Assembly (NCBI GenBank): GCA_013396635.1
Contig: WBMW01004965.1
Span: 1,653,295-1,717,294, forward strand
Direction: 5' to 3'
Source of the DNA: Penelope pileata
Lineage: Eukaryota; Chordata; Aves; Galliformes; Cracidae
Length of the DNA stretch: 64,000 bases
The notes beneath the pieces are model-generated. The model had not been told where the DNA came from. It was given only the letters and a program-made list of their open reading frames with translations, and did not search any database. The stretch's first letter is position 1. Each line of letters opens with the position of its first letter. The translations under genes and the position numbers were made by a program. This document shows positions 26,901 to 40,000 of the stretch, piece by piece.

Positions 26901-29900
26901 TCGCTGCTGTGACTTTCTGTGGGGATCTGTTATTGCTCTGTAGTTGCATTCCACCAGAGCTGCACGCAGCCGCTGTCACGCTCACACCACGAACCAACAA
27001 ATCGTGTCAACAGAGATACAGCTCATACCCAGCCCCGAGAGCTCTCCCGAACACCGGCTGACGGGAGGGGTGAGGGGAGGCATGCTCTGAAAGCCCAAAA
27101 AGGAGCTGACTTTATGAAAGGCACACCTTCCAATCTCAGGAAACCTACAAAAACATGTTTAAAAATTCAGCCCAACAAATTGAGAGGGGAGCAAAACTCA
27201 CTCAGGTGAGGCAACGCGTCATAAAATGACTAATGGTACCACTAAGGCTCCATTGACAGTAAGAAGACAACAAAGAAAATGTATTGCTTCATTTCATTTT
27301 TCCCTCATGCTCCCTCAATAAATCCGAGGCAGGGAAACTGAGCTTTCAAAGCACACAACAGCAGCAGAGAATGGTGAAAACCTGCAGAATCAGAGGGGAA
27401 AAAAAAAACACAGCAGAGTGATAGGAATAAATTTTACTTTCATCTCTGCAAAACCCTGGCTGCCTTCTGAACCATGCGGTGCACGCTCCTGTTGTCCCAC
27501 AGGAACAAATATCTCCATCACTGCAGTGCTGCTGGACGTCCTTCCCAACCCCAGGCTGCCCAGTGCCCGCGGCTCGGGGCCGACATGTCCTGCACCCACG
27601 GCAGCAGCACGACCAGGGACCAAGGCAACTTGCTACGCTCATGCCCTAACTTGCTCCGTGCTGATCCATTCACACACCTGTGTCTAAAATTTCCCCTTTC
27701 TCACTCAGAAGGATTTTGCTCGCTGTCAGCCAGCCTGTGCCCCAAGGCAGCCCCACACCACCCACCTCTGAGCAATTCCCAGGGCCCTCTCTTTTCCTCC
27801 CCAGCCTCAGAGATGGGGCTGCCCACCTGCTGTCCTGTTGTCATTCCAAGGAGCAGACAGCATTGTTTGAAGGACGGCCACCTGTGGTTAGTCACATAAT
27901 GGGATCAGGCTTCTCTTTGCCACTCCTGTAACTTTAAAATATTAAAAATGCTGCTCCTGCACATTCTGCCATTTAGAGCAGGGAGGAAAAACACATTCAG
28001 CTTTTCAATGGAAATTGTTTCAGAGGATTTGGCACGCGGCATTTGTGAAAGGGTCACAAAACAAAGCTAAGCCATTGATTTCAACTTTGGTGTGTTTCTG
28101 TAATAAACAAACTGCGGCTGAAATTCACCATGAATTCCCAAGTCAAGAGGCGCAGACTGAAGAGCCCTCAGTGCGATTTACGTCCGTGCCGTCCCGCAGG
28201 ACGTCATACATCCGCGGCTGTTTTGGCAAGAAAGAGCCAAAATGCTAATTTCTGTGAATAGCTAGCTGGAAAGGTCTGGGTTTCTCTGTTTTCTCATAAT
28301 CCCTAGCAGCAAGGAAAGAAAAAAAAAAAGTCTTTTAACCTACTCATCAATTTAATAAAATGTCAAAAACACACAGAGTCACTTGAGCATGTGGATTTGA
28401 CTCCATCATTATGCCATATAATTTCAACAGCCTGTGGTTTTATTGTCCACAAAAAGCAGCAGCTCACTGCAGTGAGAACACCGCTGGTATTGCATCTGTG
28501 GTGTAACACCACGGCGTGCTCACAGCCTCAATGCCGAGACTTGTCTGTGTTTCCTCATGTGCACAAGTCATCAAGGCTTTTTGGAACAAACAACTTTATT
28601 TATTTATTTTAAACAAAGAGTGAACAGGTGAAGATAGAGCTATGTACTTAATAAAACAAAACAGAGAGGTCATCATACTCATCACAGGAATTGCTCCATT
28701 AAGAAGGACTGAGCTCCGTCCTGGCAGGCCCAGCCAGCACCAACACTGCTGCATCAGACCCAGGTTCCATCCCTTACCTTCCCTGCCCCACATCTCTCCA
28801 ATATTTATGGGCAGCCTGGTAATGGAGATTAGGCAGCGACTTATCAGGCTGCAGTAACGCATGTTAACATGGAATTATGGCCTTTTAGCATAACCAATAA
28901 TGATGGGTAATGCTATTTACCTGAAGAAAGAAACATTGCTGTCACAACTGCAGCTCATTCTAGTGACTATAATTCAGCTCAATCATTTATAAATGCCTGC
29001 CTTGCTTATGCTTTCCATTTTAATTTCCTTGTACTCCTTTAGTACTCCTTGTACTAAATCTCACCGTATTTAGGACAGTTTGGATGCCACACATCATTTA
29101 TGACAGCAACCAAAGGAAAAGCACGGCTGACACACCCCAGTGCTCTGCCAATGCAAGATCCCCACGCAGCCCAGCCCAGCCCAGCCCGCTGAGGACTGAC
29201 CCTGCACACAGCAGGACTGGGCACCTGGGCACCAGCACCCGCTGCCTGCAGAGCCGTGACTCACACCTGCTGGTAAATGTTTGCAGAACAGAGACCTGAC
29301 ACATACAATTAGATCTGAGGTCACGCCACAGGTCCCCAATTTTTTTTTTTTTTTTTTTAAATCTTTTCTCCATCCTTTAAGCAGCAAAACTGTTGTGTTT
29401 AAAGCTGCAAGGTATTCTGCAATGGTCCAAGCAGCCCCACTCAACGTTTAAGGCCAGCAGGCTGCCCATTCTATCACTTCATCACCAAGCCCAAGACCCC
29501 ACGCACTTTGCTCATCCACCACACACCCAGCTGAACACTGGTAGCAGAGCCCTTCCCAAAAGGGGCACTGGATTTTTTCCTCTTGGGCAACACCAGATCT
29601 AGACAACCTTGCTTGTTCTCACACGGTGTGCATTCACAGGCTGTCCCACAGTACTGCCATGAGGGAGGTGCAAAAGTCAGGTAAGCAGGACACAATGAAT
29701 CTGTAGTTATCTGGGCAGATTCATGTAACAGTTCCATAAACTTACTACATCTTACTCAACTTGAACAGGCTCCAAGATCTGAGACTGCCAAGCTGCCACG
29801 TGCATCGAGATAACTGCTCTGAGGTCCAGAGAGAACTCACAGGAAGAACAGGTGGACGGCAAGGAGTTATATTTAAAAGCATCATCACGATGAGTAAAAG

Positions 29901-31654
29901 GTGATAAAAATCCTGAACAGCGTCCATTGGATTTTTCATTAAAGTCTGCAAGCTTTCTGACCAATTTTGCTGGTGATTAACAGGAGCCCTGCAGAAGCCT
30001 GCTCATTCACAAGCCCACTCATTTATTCTCTGTGTGCGTGATGTGATCTTGGCACGTACGCACACACTTGGGAAGGGATTATTTTCATCTGCCAATATAG
30101 TTATGACTTTGCTAATATCTCTTCCTTGTCTAGGATATTTTTTAAGCAATCTGAAGACTAATGAATCATATGGAAGAAGAATGTTGCTGGGCAGAACACG
30201 GGAGGCATGAAGAAAGGAGACAGACAGCTGAACAATTAATTTTCAATTACGATTAAGTGAGAACATTTTCTGAGAACGTTTACTGGGGAAAGACATTGCT
30301 GAGACTTAGCAGTCACTTTTTGCTAAATGAGGGAGATCACTCACACCAGGCAGGTTAACACAGAAAGCAGCTAGCAAAGTTGACAGACTAAACAAGTTCA
30401 TATTTCACATAAAATATGAACACTCAAAGAAGAAAATTTAATTCTTAAAAATGAACTAATTCCAGACCTTAACCAGACTGGATGTCAGCATTTGAGCTTG
30501 AGCTTCTCACCACGCAGGCCTGTTCTGCTAAGGCATCACTACTGTTCTGCACCACCATCTCATGGGATCGCCCTGAAACGTTCTCAAAGCAGTCAGAAAA
30601 ACTCTGGTTGGGCTAAATTATTTTCAAACTAGCGTTACTCTTACTTCTCAAAACACAGAGTGAATAACTTATCTATTTGGAGAAGGGGGAAGTTAGATAG
30701 GTCTGTGACAATTTCTCATTTTACTTAGATTCACTGAACACACAGAGAAAAGGGGAATTCATAAACCAAGTTTAAAGAAAACAAAACTGCATCACATCCA
30801 TGAGATGTTAGAAGACAACATGCAACTTTAAGCCCAGAATTGCAACATTCAAAGAAAATTAGGCTGGAACACACAACAAAAAACCCCACACAACTATGGG
30901 CTATTAAGTCAGCAGCAGAAAAGATGTGCTTCAGAGAGCTTTTTAATTACTTGACTGGTATTAATCCTTATTAAGTATTAATTAGGGAGGTTGTGCGTGT
31001 GCTTTTTAACTTCCCCCTCTGAAGTGTAACGCAGCGGATAAAATACTGTCCAAGAGGACTAGTCCTTGGGGGAAAGAGTTTTGCATGTATGTGGTTTCTT
31101 TGCTTCTTCAATCTGCCGTGTTATTTGGGACTTTCATGGTGTTTCAACCACCAGCTATGGTGAAAATGTAAATGTTATAACGAGAGGAAATGAAAAGACA
31201 AGCGGCTCTGATTAGAAGCTTATGCAGAAGAATTAAGTGTTACAGAAAAGTAATATCCTAGCTGAAAATAAATTCCTGATAAACAAAAGAGCTGCTAAGT
31301 TGGGACGAGCAGGTAACTACCTATGAGCTCTTATCCCTTCCTCTCCCCCTCCAGTAGCCACTAAAGGCTTCACCACCTCCAGATCAGCTCAGATATGCCA
31401 GTATTGAGACAAGGAAGAAAGGGACAGCAAGGCAAATGAGCACTGTGTTATCTAGCAACACTGCATCCACACTTTACAGGGCCATGGACATAAAAGGACA
31501 AGCTCTCTTTGAGGATACGCCAATAGAAATCTTAATTATACAAACTAGAGGTTAAAGACACTTCAGGAAAAAAAAAAGCGTAAAAACCCATAGAAGGAGC
31601 ATTCTAGTATTTTATTATTAGAAGAGACTTTCAGTAACTGATAGATTAATTCAC
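17903..31654. other. Long non-coding stretch (intron or intergenic)
   Basis: No supportable gene in nearly 14 kb. The region contains a CpG-rich pocket at about 22915-23100, TTTA/TTTTATT runs near 24030-24052 and 28590-28608, a T19 run at 29340-29358 and TAAT-rich DNA near 30945-30995. All open frames are short and of chance character. If the exon at 31655-31750 belongs to a multi-exon minus-strand gene, this stretch is its downstream intron. Confidence 0.55.
29340..29358. repeat. T19 homopolymer
   Basis: A run of 19 T. The DNA on its right (AAATCTTTTCTCC) shows no recognisable retroposon. Confidence 0.9.
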
Positions 31655-31750
31655 CTGCGTTATGTATTCAATTTCTTCACATACACAGTATGTTTGCTCG
31701 TTACACCACTCTTTCAAACCACACAGATGCTCACAAAGTTCATCCAAAGC
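31655..31750 (-). CDS. Internal coding exon of an unidentified gene
   Basis: This is the best exon in the window. On the minus strand a strong acceptor (TTGTTTTATTTTTTTTGTCAG) leads into 96 bases that end in ACGCAG, followed by the donor GTGAAT. Only one of the three minus frames is open; it runs phase 0 to 0 and gives 32 codons. The peptide starts ALDELCEHLCGLKEWC and ends CEEIEYITQ. Leucines at positions 2, 5, 9 and 12 fit an a/d heptad, suggesting a short coiled coil or amphipathic helix, and five cysteines are present. I do not recognise the family. A plus-strand frame is also open here but lacks splice signals. A possible preceding exon lies 337 bases upstream (32088-32130). Confidence 0.6.
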
Positions 31751-32087
31751 CTGACAAAAAAAATAAAACAAACCACCTCTGAGCAGATGCAAGTCTTGTA
31801 AAAGATTAATAGGCACAACAAGCAATCGCGGCTGCAGGGGGAAAAATATCCTAGTTAAATATTTCAGTGCTTTCATCAAACATCTGTGCTCTACACGGCG
31901 CCTGACAGGACGGCAAGGTAGCTTCGCACAAGGATTAACAGACAGCTGCTGCACGGCGATGTGCGGCCGGCGGAGCGGCCTGGAGGGGAACCCAGCGGCC
32001 TGCCCAGCCTGCCAGGCTGCTCCAGCACCACGGCCTTCAGCACTGAAGACAACAGCACAGGGGAGGTTTCTGCTAGCGCAGGCTCAC
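31751..32087 (-). other. Putative short intron
   Basis: If both neighbouring minus-strand exons are real, this is a 337-base intron running from a donor next to 32088 to an acceptor ending at 31751. Its last part (high-coordinate side excluded) carries the long T-rich tract of the acceptor. It has no other feature of note. Confidence 0.25.
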
Positions 32088-32130
32088 CTGGCACACACAA
32101 TGGCTGTACCTTGCACCGGGACTCTGCTTC
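32088..32130 (-). other. Candidate small exon, 43 bases
   Basis: On the minus strand a pyrimidine-rich acceptor (GTTCACCTCCCACCCGTAG) precedes 43 bases ending in CCAG, followed by GTGAGCC, a strong donor. All three frames are open, which is uninformative at this length. The frame starting with one carried-over base reads KQSPGARYSHCVCQ and ends at phase 0, which fits the phase-0 start of the exon at 31655-31750. Splice quality and closeness to that exon favour it. The GC-rich setting and the long chance frame through the area (32073-32573) argue for caution. Confidence 0.25.
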
Positions 32131-33987
32131 CTACGGGTGGGAGGTGAACGGGGACAGAACCCCAGAGCTGTACACACCATGGTTCGTGTTTTGCTTGCAC
32201 AGCCATCTGTAAAGGCAGCAGAAAGTCTCACTGCTGGATGAGTAACGCTGCCTGGTAAACAGCAGTGGCATGGTTTCATCACCATCTCTCCCAACCCTTC
32301 AATACTGACAGAAAAGGCAAGTTCTGAAACACACGTGCAAGTGAAAGGGACACCTGGCAGGACATCAGCACTAGGGTGAGAAGTTATACAACACATTTTA
32401 TGTGCAAAGCAGGCACCAAGGATCAGGCAGCTGCCCCGTACCCCACCGAGCCTCTCTCGGCCCCATGGCATGGGGCACACCTGGGAGCACCCTGACATCA
32501 GGCCGCAGCCAGGCCTTCCTGGGGCAGCCCCAGCGCCGGCCAGAGCAACCTGCAGGGAATGAAGAAAAGCCATGGGAGTGCTCTAATCTCTTCCACTTGA
32601 AAGGCAATTAATGTTGCACTGTGGATGTCAAACAGCCTTGGGATCTGACAGGCTGCCAGGCCTCCTCAAAGAAATCACTCAAGACGGACTCGGGGTTTCC
32701 AGCACATCTCCCCTCACGTGTAGCAGAGTGCTGAGCAGGGGCGAAATGCCCCTCACTGCTGGTCACAATCGCAGGCACACAAGCCCACGAGGAGGGAACT
32801 GAAGCTTTGGCACCTCGAAGCGGGGACAGCAGCTCTGGAGCATTGGCTGGCCCCTTTCCAAGGCCAGAGAGCCAGGCACTCCCCAGCAGGGCACCTGGGC
32901 ACGTCCCCATGTCCTGCAGTGCCAGCAGCAGGGCCACCCAAAGGCATGCTGAGCTGCCTTCCTCTGCTCTGCTAACAGTCATCACTCCTGAACAGAACCC
33001 CCTTCCAGCGCTGGCACAGCCCCAGGCAGAACTGCACCTTCAGAACAAGTCCATTTCCCAGGACTCTAACGTGTCACAAGCCGGACTGAGCTGCCAGGCT
33101 CCTACCTGGGGGAAGGCGGGCAGTAAGAGCAGACATGAGATGCACAAGCACAGGAGAGCTTTGGGAAATGTCAAGTGGAATCTCTCCAAACCTGGATGTG
33201 GACCTACCAGCCAGTTCCTCAAACCTCAGCAGGGCCACCTATCCTTGCTCCAGCATCCAAGGGTGATGCTTCCAATCTCCATCACTCGCACGTGGTGCTG
33301 TGGTCCTGCTTTGTTTTTGGGGAAGCACACAAAGCCAAGGGTTGCCAGGCAAAGCCTTCACCACCAGGTGCCTCTCACCAAGTATGGACTGAAGGCATTC
33401 CCTGAAGCATGAACAGCACATCAGTACCCTAACAACCACCATTCACCCAAAGGGCCGCATCCATTTTCCAGCAGGCACCAGAAATAAAAAAACAACTTGA
33501 ACTGAGGCACCCAAAGAACAAGCTGACTTCTTAAATGAGAGCAATGAAGTACTTAAGTATTTAGTATTTAATAATATTTAAAATACAGTGGCAATAGCTA
33601 GGCTTTAACGGCTCAGAGCTGCCATTAAAATTAATAGGGCTACCTACTAATTACCTCTGAGGATCAGACCACTGGGTTCCTCAAGGATTTGCACTCCTCC
33701 AGTTTAAAAAGCACTGGCTTCATCTCTGCTCATACTTCCTCACCTTATTTTAAATAACCTTTCAACACAATGGTCTTTTTTGCTTTTTGTTTCCTTAAAG
33801 CAGCTAAATATTTCAGATTGCCACCCACAAAAGGAAGAAAATCAGGCCACAAACACGCACTGTGGTGGGACAAGCACAAGGTCAGTTAGCCAGCAGCAGC
33901 CACCTGCATTGCCAAGGTCTCATACAGAGACCAACATTTAGTTACCTCAAAGTTACATGAGCCCTGCTTTACAGGAACACTTCTTAC

Positions 33988-34034
33988 CAAACAGATCAAG
34001 CACTTCTGTCCAAATATCACGAAGTACTCATTTT
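33988..34034 (-). other. Weak candidate exon in a 54-codon open frame
   Basis: A minus-strand frame without an initiating ATG is open from 34050 to the stop at 33886-33888. Within it, a good donor (TTTG then GTAAGAAG) follows a protein-like peptide, NEYFVIFGQKCLICL. With the nearest acceptor (GATTGTAG) the exon would be 47 bases with a two-base start and a phase-0 end. The acceptor has almost no pyrimidine tract, which is the main weakness. The plus strand over the same bases is also open behind a decent acceptor (CCCTGCTTTACAG), so strand is uncertain. The family is not recognised. Confidence 0.17.
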
Positions 34035-37000
34035 CTACAATCTTATCAGCTTAGTGAGATCCATCCACTGCTCTGAGCATCCTAGAGTATTTTGTGTTTC
34101 TGAGCAACAGACTTTCTCCCACCGAGGAAGAACACATGACCAAGGGACTTGGGCAGCCAGAATTTGCATTTCTTTCCTGCCACCAGCTGCCTCCCGAGTT
34201 CTGGGAAATGGCTGTTCGGGCAGCTCCCGTACAAATAGTGCAGGCATCTGCTCCACGTAACCACAGATCCCATGTGTTTTGCCACAAATGCAGGCCAAGC
34301 TACGCTGCTGTTGGGAGGTGCCTCCGAAGGCTGGTGGTCAATGGATCATTAGAGCAGAGACAACTTGCAGGGGCAGGCATTTCTGTTCTCATGTTGAACT
34401 GCAGCGAACAAGGCAGCATGTAAGGGCTGCATACCCGGCACAGAGCAGCACTTCACTCAGCCACCCTCACTGTCTCCAGCCTTTTGTTTTAGAAGCTTCA
34501 TTAACATCTAGGAAAGCACAGGTTAGTGTAACCCACTGTAAGAAGTAATATTTTTTTTTCCCCTTTTTCTTTTAAAGAATCTATATGCAATTCTGTCAAA
34601 GGATATGAAGCAAACAAGACTCTCCTCCAAGCCCCCAAAAGAACTCCACTCTGCAGCACTCCTTCAACACTCCCATACCCGTGGCTGGGAGCCCGAGGCT
34701 TCCCCTGCCAGCTGGCCTCAGCTAGAAAGGTCAGCAAGCAGAAACTCAGCCTCTCCTGTACCACCCAGCTTCGATTTTGAACAAGATACCACAGATTATG
34801 CTGTGCAATAAAAGCAGTTGTTTGTTTGGGTTTTTTTTTTTTTTTAAAATCTATGCTATCACACATAGCTACCCTGTCTGACCAAGTTCTGAATTAGTTT
34901 CTTCTCTCCCCTGCATCCCTCCTTTCCTGATTCCTGCACAAAGCTGCCTCAGATCTGTAACGGAAAAGCAGATTCACCAAACAAAGAGGGAGGAGATTTC
35001 CCCCATCCCATGAGGAAGGAGGAGCTGTGTGGGAAACTAACGCTGTATGAATCCCAAAACACCACTTTGCTCCCATCCTTCTGCAGGAAGTTTGCTGATG
35101 CTTGAGAGTTCATTTCCTTAATTCAGCACCAAACTCAGTGCACTTTCAACTGATCCTCAGAGATCTCTGATACAGCAGATCTAACCAGCACAAGCACATC
35201 CACAATGGTAAAAATAGTACAGTGTTTTTGTGTCAGAAAACAAAATCACCCCAAAGAACATGCCTCCCCAGACACAATCAGCCACATCACCAGCTTCAGA
35301 GCAAGGTCTCCTGGAAAGCATACTGAAAAAAGCAGTCACTCAAGCACAAACACGAGGTGAACCAGAGCTGGCCATCAGCAAACGGAGGTGCTGAGCACTC
35401 GGCCAAGCACAGCTCATGAGGCAGCACAGGGCCAGGCAGCAGCAGGCAACGCGAGCAGAGCAGGGACAGTGTGGGCAGCAAGGGGCTGGGCAGCCGGGAA
35501 AAGCTGAGAACTGGGACCTGGTGAAAGGATTACTTATATCAGGCCGTCCTGTTCACGGGAACTCTCACAGCAACCAGGTTCTGATGCAGAGCCCTGCACA
35601 CTTCAGCAAACCCATGATTCCGGGCTACAGCCTCTCCCGTGCAGCAAGCACCTCGGTGCCAGCTCTCCGCACCTCCGAGGTGCAGACAGGCACCTCTCTG
35701 GGGAGCTTCCAAACAGGCTACATGCTTCCCTTGGTGATTTCACTGAAAATTTCATTATGTCTTTATCTACTTAAGGCCTGGCACTTCATCTACATGGAAT
35801 CCATGTTAAAATACCCTGTTGAAAGTTCCCACAGAAACAGTATGCAAAATGGATTGCTTTCACGTCTGAGCAACTCCCCTCCCGTTCAGAAGTGGGCTAT
35901 CATGTTTTCCATAACTCGCTTATTGTCTGCAGCCAGACAGCACTGCTGGCATTGTTAATGCCAAGTAAACCATGATATTATTATTCTCCTGAGACTTAAT
36001 CCACAACCCACTGAAGACAATGGGAAGCCTCCCCTTCCTTTCTGCGAGCTGCTCGCCTTGCAGCACTGCTGCTCGAGTACAGAATAGGACACAAAGACTC
36101 CCACTAACCACAGCAGAGAGGGGGTGCAGGCACCCCAGCACCTGCCCCAGCTTCCTGGCTGCCTGACGCCGAGAGTTCTGGGCTGGGCACGCAGAGCACA
36201 AGAGCTCTCTGCCCGCAGCACCAGCACTTGGCCATTTCCAGCTCTCGTGCATCCAGCCTCACTGCTGAGTCCCTCAGCCAGCTGAAGTCCTGCAGCTTAC
36301 CACAAGCAGCACTTGTCAGCTTGTTCTATCCGACACAACGTGAACATGGGCAGAGGAGGCTGCTGGGCTCCCGCAGCACCTGAGCCTCTCAGGGCTCTCA
36401 GTGCAGCAGCACAGGATTCAGCAGCATCACTCCAGTCCTTCAGCAAGCCCTTGGTGGGGATCCAGGGGAGAGCAAAAAGAAAGCATCCCAACTTTGGCTG
36501 CTGCTTCCCACTTCTGCCCCGCTAACAGGCTGAGTCAGCATATCCCAAGAGAAAAGGGAGTCCCTTTCTGGCACATCTCAGGCTCTCTGCAGAGGCACTT
36601 CTGTTCTACCATCCCTCTTAAAGGCTGAAAAACACAAGCTCTCTCTCTCAACCACGAATTCCAGATGTCCCTACATCTGAAATACACTTTCTTGTGACAC
36701 TTTTCTATTAATTATAAAAGAGCAAGGATATATTTTAAAGGTAACAAACCAAAGACTGATCAAGGGAGAAAAAAAAAATAATCACACAGTGCAAAGCTCA
36801 TGAGACTTGATTCAGTGCCCACAAAGCTTAGAGAAATTCTTTAAAAGACAGAATATTTATATTAACAAGAGCATCCAGATTTATAGCAGCAGGAAGAAAA
36901 AAAGAAAAGAGGGGAACAGTATGCAGAAAGTGTTGGAAGGGACATAAATCTGCCTGCTTCAAGAGCGATTTAAGCTCTGCACTGTTATATAAATACAACA

Positions 37001-40000
37001 GTTGGAAACTTTCTGTGTCAACACGGTCACTCCCTGCTCTCGCCTGGCTTTGTGTCCCTCCCAACGCCGCACAGCTGAGCACAGCAGAGGCTCTCCCAGC
37101 CCCAGCCCAGCTCGGGGCAGGGGGATAAAGCCCTGTGCAAAGGAGAACTGGGATTAACATGCAGGCATACCACAGCCAGGTATCTGTAACTGTGGAACTC
37201 GGTGGAGAGAAGGAGTGATGACATTTAAGAAAATTATAAAACCACACAAAATGGAGTGAACTGTTACTTCAACTCGCAGCAGACTAACAGGCTGCAGCAG
37301 CACCCTCCTGGTGGGAGGCAGCAGGGCTCCCAACGCCAGGGAGATGTGCCTGCTGCCCACACACACCTGCCCAGCTCAGCACTGCCAGGGCCAGCACAGC
37401 GAGCGTGGCAGCACCAGCTTCCACATCCCATCCTCACCATCTATTTCCTCAAGCCGTGGATGAGAGCTAGCAGGGGAAAGCAGTGCCGAGGCTTCCCAAC
37501 CTGCAAGCTAAGACGTTACTTCTCTGAGGCACTACATTGTAACGCAGCAGGAACTTGCCAGCATTACAGACTGAAGAGGTCCATCTCCAGCCCCAATGCC
37601 CAACCTGCAGCCCAGTGCTCCCCACACCCACGGAGGCTGTGCCAGGCGGTGTGTGCCCCGGCCAGGCTGTGTGCGTGTAACTTCCCAGAGAATTCAGTAA
37701 CTCTGCGATGAAAGGATCGTTTTCAAAGCTCCAAATCCAGGTGCTTAGAGCTAATTAACTCCATTATTAGACTTCAAAGGGAAAAAAATAAAAAATAAAA
37801 TCAAAACGAAAATCATTTTCTTTCCACAGCTATAAAGCACTGCAAAATCCATTTTTATCTCTACCTATCCCATATCCTCTTTACAATGCTTTTGAATGCT
37901 GTGCATGAAATCCTATTAATTTATAGGTATTATAAAAGGCATCTGAATTTAATATTCAAATAGCCACGTCTCCTTTCTTCCAACCTTAGCGAAAAGCAGA
38001 AGCCCCGCTCCACACCCCTCTAGCACCTGCAATAGAGACAATACCCCTTGCACCCTAAAAGCTCGTACCTCCTCTTCCTCAGCATCCTCCTTCCCCGAGC
38101 AGAGCAGCTGAGGTCCTTCCCTTCCCACGAAGCCCTTCCCAGAAGCAGCAGCCTGGTTTCTGCAGCACGCTGCTGCCCAGCTGCCCGCGCCCCATCCTGT
38201 CCCTTCCTCCCAGCCCTCCCAGGAGGAGCAGCATCGCCCTCCCCAGCTGATCAGCACGGCTGAATTCCCCCTGACCCACGGCTCCTAAATTCCTGCATTG
38301 TCCCGTGACTGCATAATTGTTGAGAGAAGATGGGATGGCAGAAAAAAGCCATGAATTATTCATTTTTCTCTGAAAAAAATGAAAAACCACTGCAGGCAAA
38401 CTTTCCACTGTTTTGATTGCTTCATTGAACGCAACTGTGTATTTTGCTCAGATGGCTGTCTTACATGATTCATTGCAGGCCACTAAAAGTACTATATTGT
38501 TACACTTCAAGATTATTTGCACTACAGCACATAACCATTCCCACTTTTCCCTCTCAGCACCAACAGCCCTTTACCTTCCTGTTCTCATTAGCATATAAGG
38601 AAATTATGAACAAGAGAAAAGAACCCATACTGTCTCCTCCCAGGAATCAGCCTGGCAGGATATAATTCTCTCTTACAGGGGAGGGAGAAGAAAATTCAGC
38701 TGTTGGCAAATTTTCAGCAGCCGATATTCCTTAGAAACATATAGATTTGATTAAAAACGTTTGCTTTCTGTCCAAATCTGGTAGGAGAAAATGAATGGTG
38801 CTCTTTGTTAACCATCAATCTCCCCCACTTGTCCATTTGCCAGATGGCACCGCACTTCACAGGAGGAGGAACAATAAGCAAAGAGTCAGTTGTGCAGTAA
38901 GTTTGCTTACAATCATTTCATCTCAAACAAGCAAAAAGAGAATGAGGATGGAAAGAGGGAAAGAACATTAACTCAGTGTTCATATACTCTTCCTTTTAAA
39001 ATAAAAAACGCCTCTTGACAACGCTAATTATTTGTTGACATTTCTGAAATTTCTGTTCACCCCGAACATATTTTGCATTCTTAAGAGAGCTGCAAATGGA
39101 GCATGACCGGCTTGCTATTAAACAGCAAAATGGAAATATTTATAACCTGCTGCAGCAGGCTGAGTCCCCTGGCACTGACAAACGTCCCCTTCCCCAGCCC
39201 ACAGAGCCTGCACACACTGCTGAGATGGGTGGGCATAGGGGCGAGGGCAGGGGAAGGAGCCAGAAGCACAGCAGCCCCACTCCCTCCAGCCCTGCAGGGA
39301 CTTCCCTTCCAACCACATCCAACCACAGGTTTGGTTTGTCAAGAAGACTGTTAAAAACAAACAATCAACATCATTTACCTTTTAAGAGAGAACTCACTGC
39401 ACAAATCACTGAGGCACAGACAAGGAACCCTACGGTGCCATTTTCACAGTCACACTTCAGAACGTATCTGCACTTTAAGATTTGATACTGCTCAACGGCA
39501 GCTGCTGGTACTGTGCCAACAGCATATGCTGGGAGCAGATATGGATTCCAGTGCCAGCAACAATGTATATTTTAAACCTAGCTAAAGAACAACAGAGCAG
39601 GGGAGCAGCAAGAGCTCTTGAGGGAGTAGCAGAACCTGGGTGAGCTCCCATCTAAGCTCAAACCCAGGACGCAGGGTCAGTGCTGCGGAGCAGCAGCAGG
39701 CAGGGAGGCTCACGAGCTCAGGGAACGTCACCCGCCACCCAACCCAGCACACAGCACCAGAGCACCTGAGTTTTTTGGGAAGAGTTGGACACTGGTGCTC
39801 CCCAAGGATCTCATTCACAGGACACCCACACATTAAAGAAAAAAATTCAAAAACCAAAAAAAAAAATAGCTTGGAAAATCTTGGCCCTGTCAGTGCTGGC
39901 AGATGAAATAATCCCAGGGGAAACATCACTGCCCGTGCTCCAGGGGATGGGATGCAGGCGACCAGGATCCCTTCCTCTGGCTCTGCTGCCGGCCTGCAGC

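Noticed and set aside
33040..33222. Minus-strand 60-codon frame with a signal-peptide-like leucine run
   Set aside because: The leucine run comes from the pyrimidine tract of an acceptor-like sequence at about 33115, and no upstream or downstream evidence supports a secreted product.
32807..33412. Plus-strand frame of 201 codons, one of the longest in the window
   Set aside because: It is rich in Ser, Pro, Ala and Gln, has no recognisable domain or splice context, and several overlapping frames on both strands are open in the same GC-rich DNA.
35416..35958. Plus-strand frame of 180 codons
   Set aside because: No splice sites or motifs; the first part is Gln/Ala/Gly-rich because of local CAG-rich DNA.
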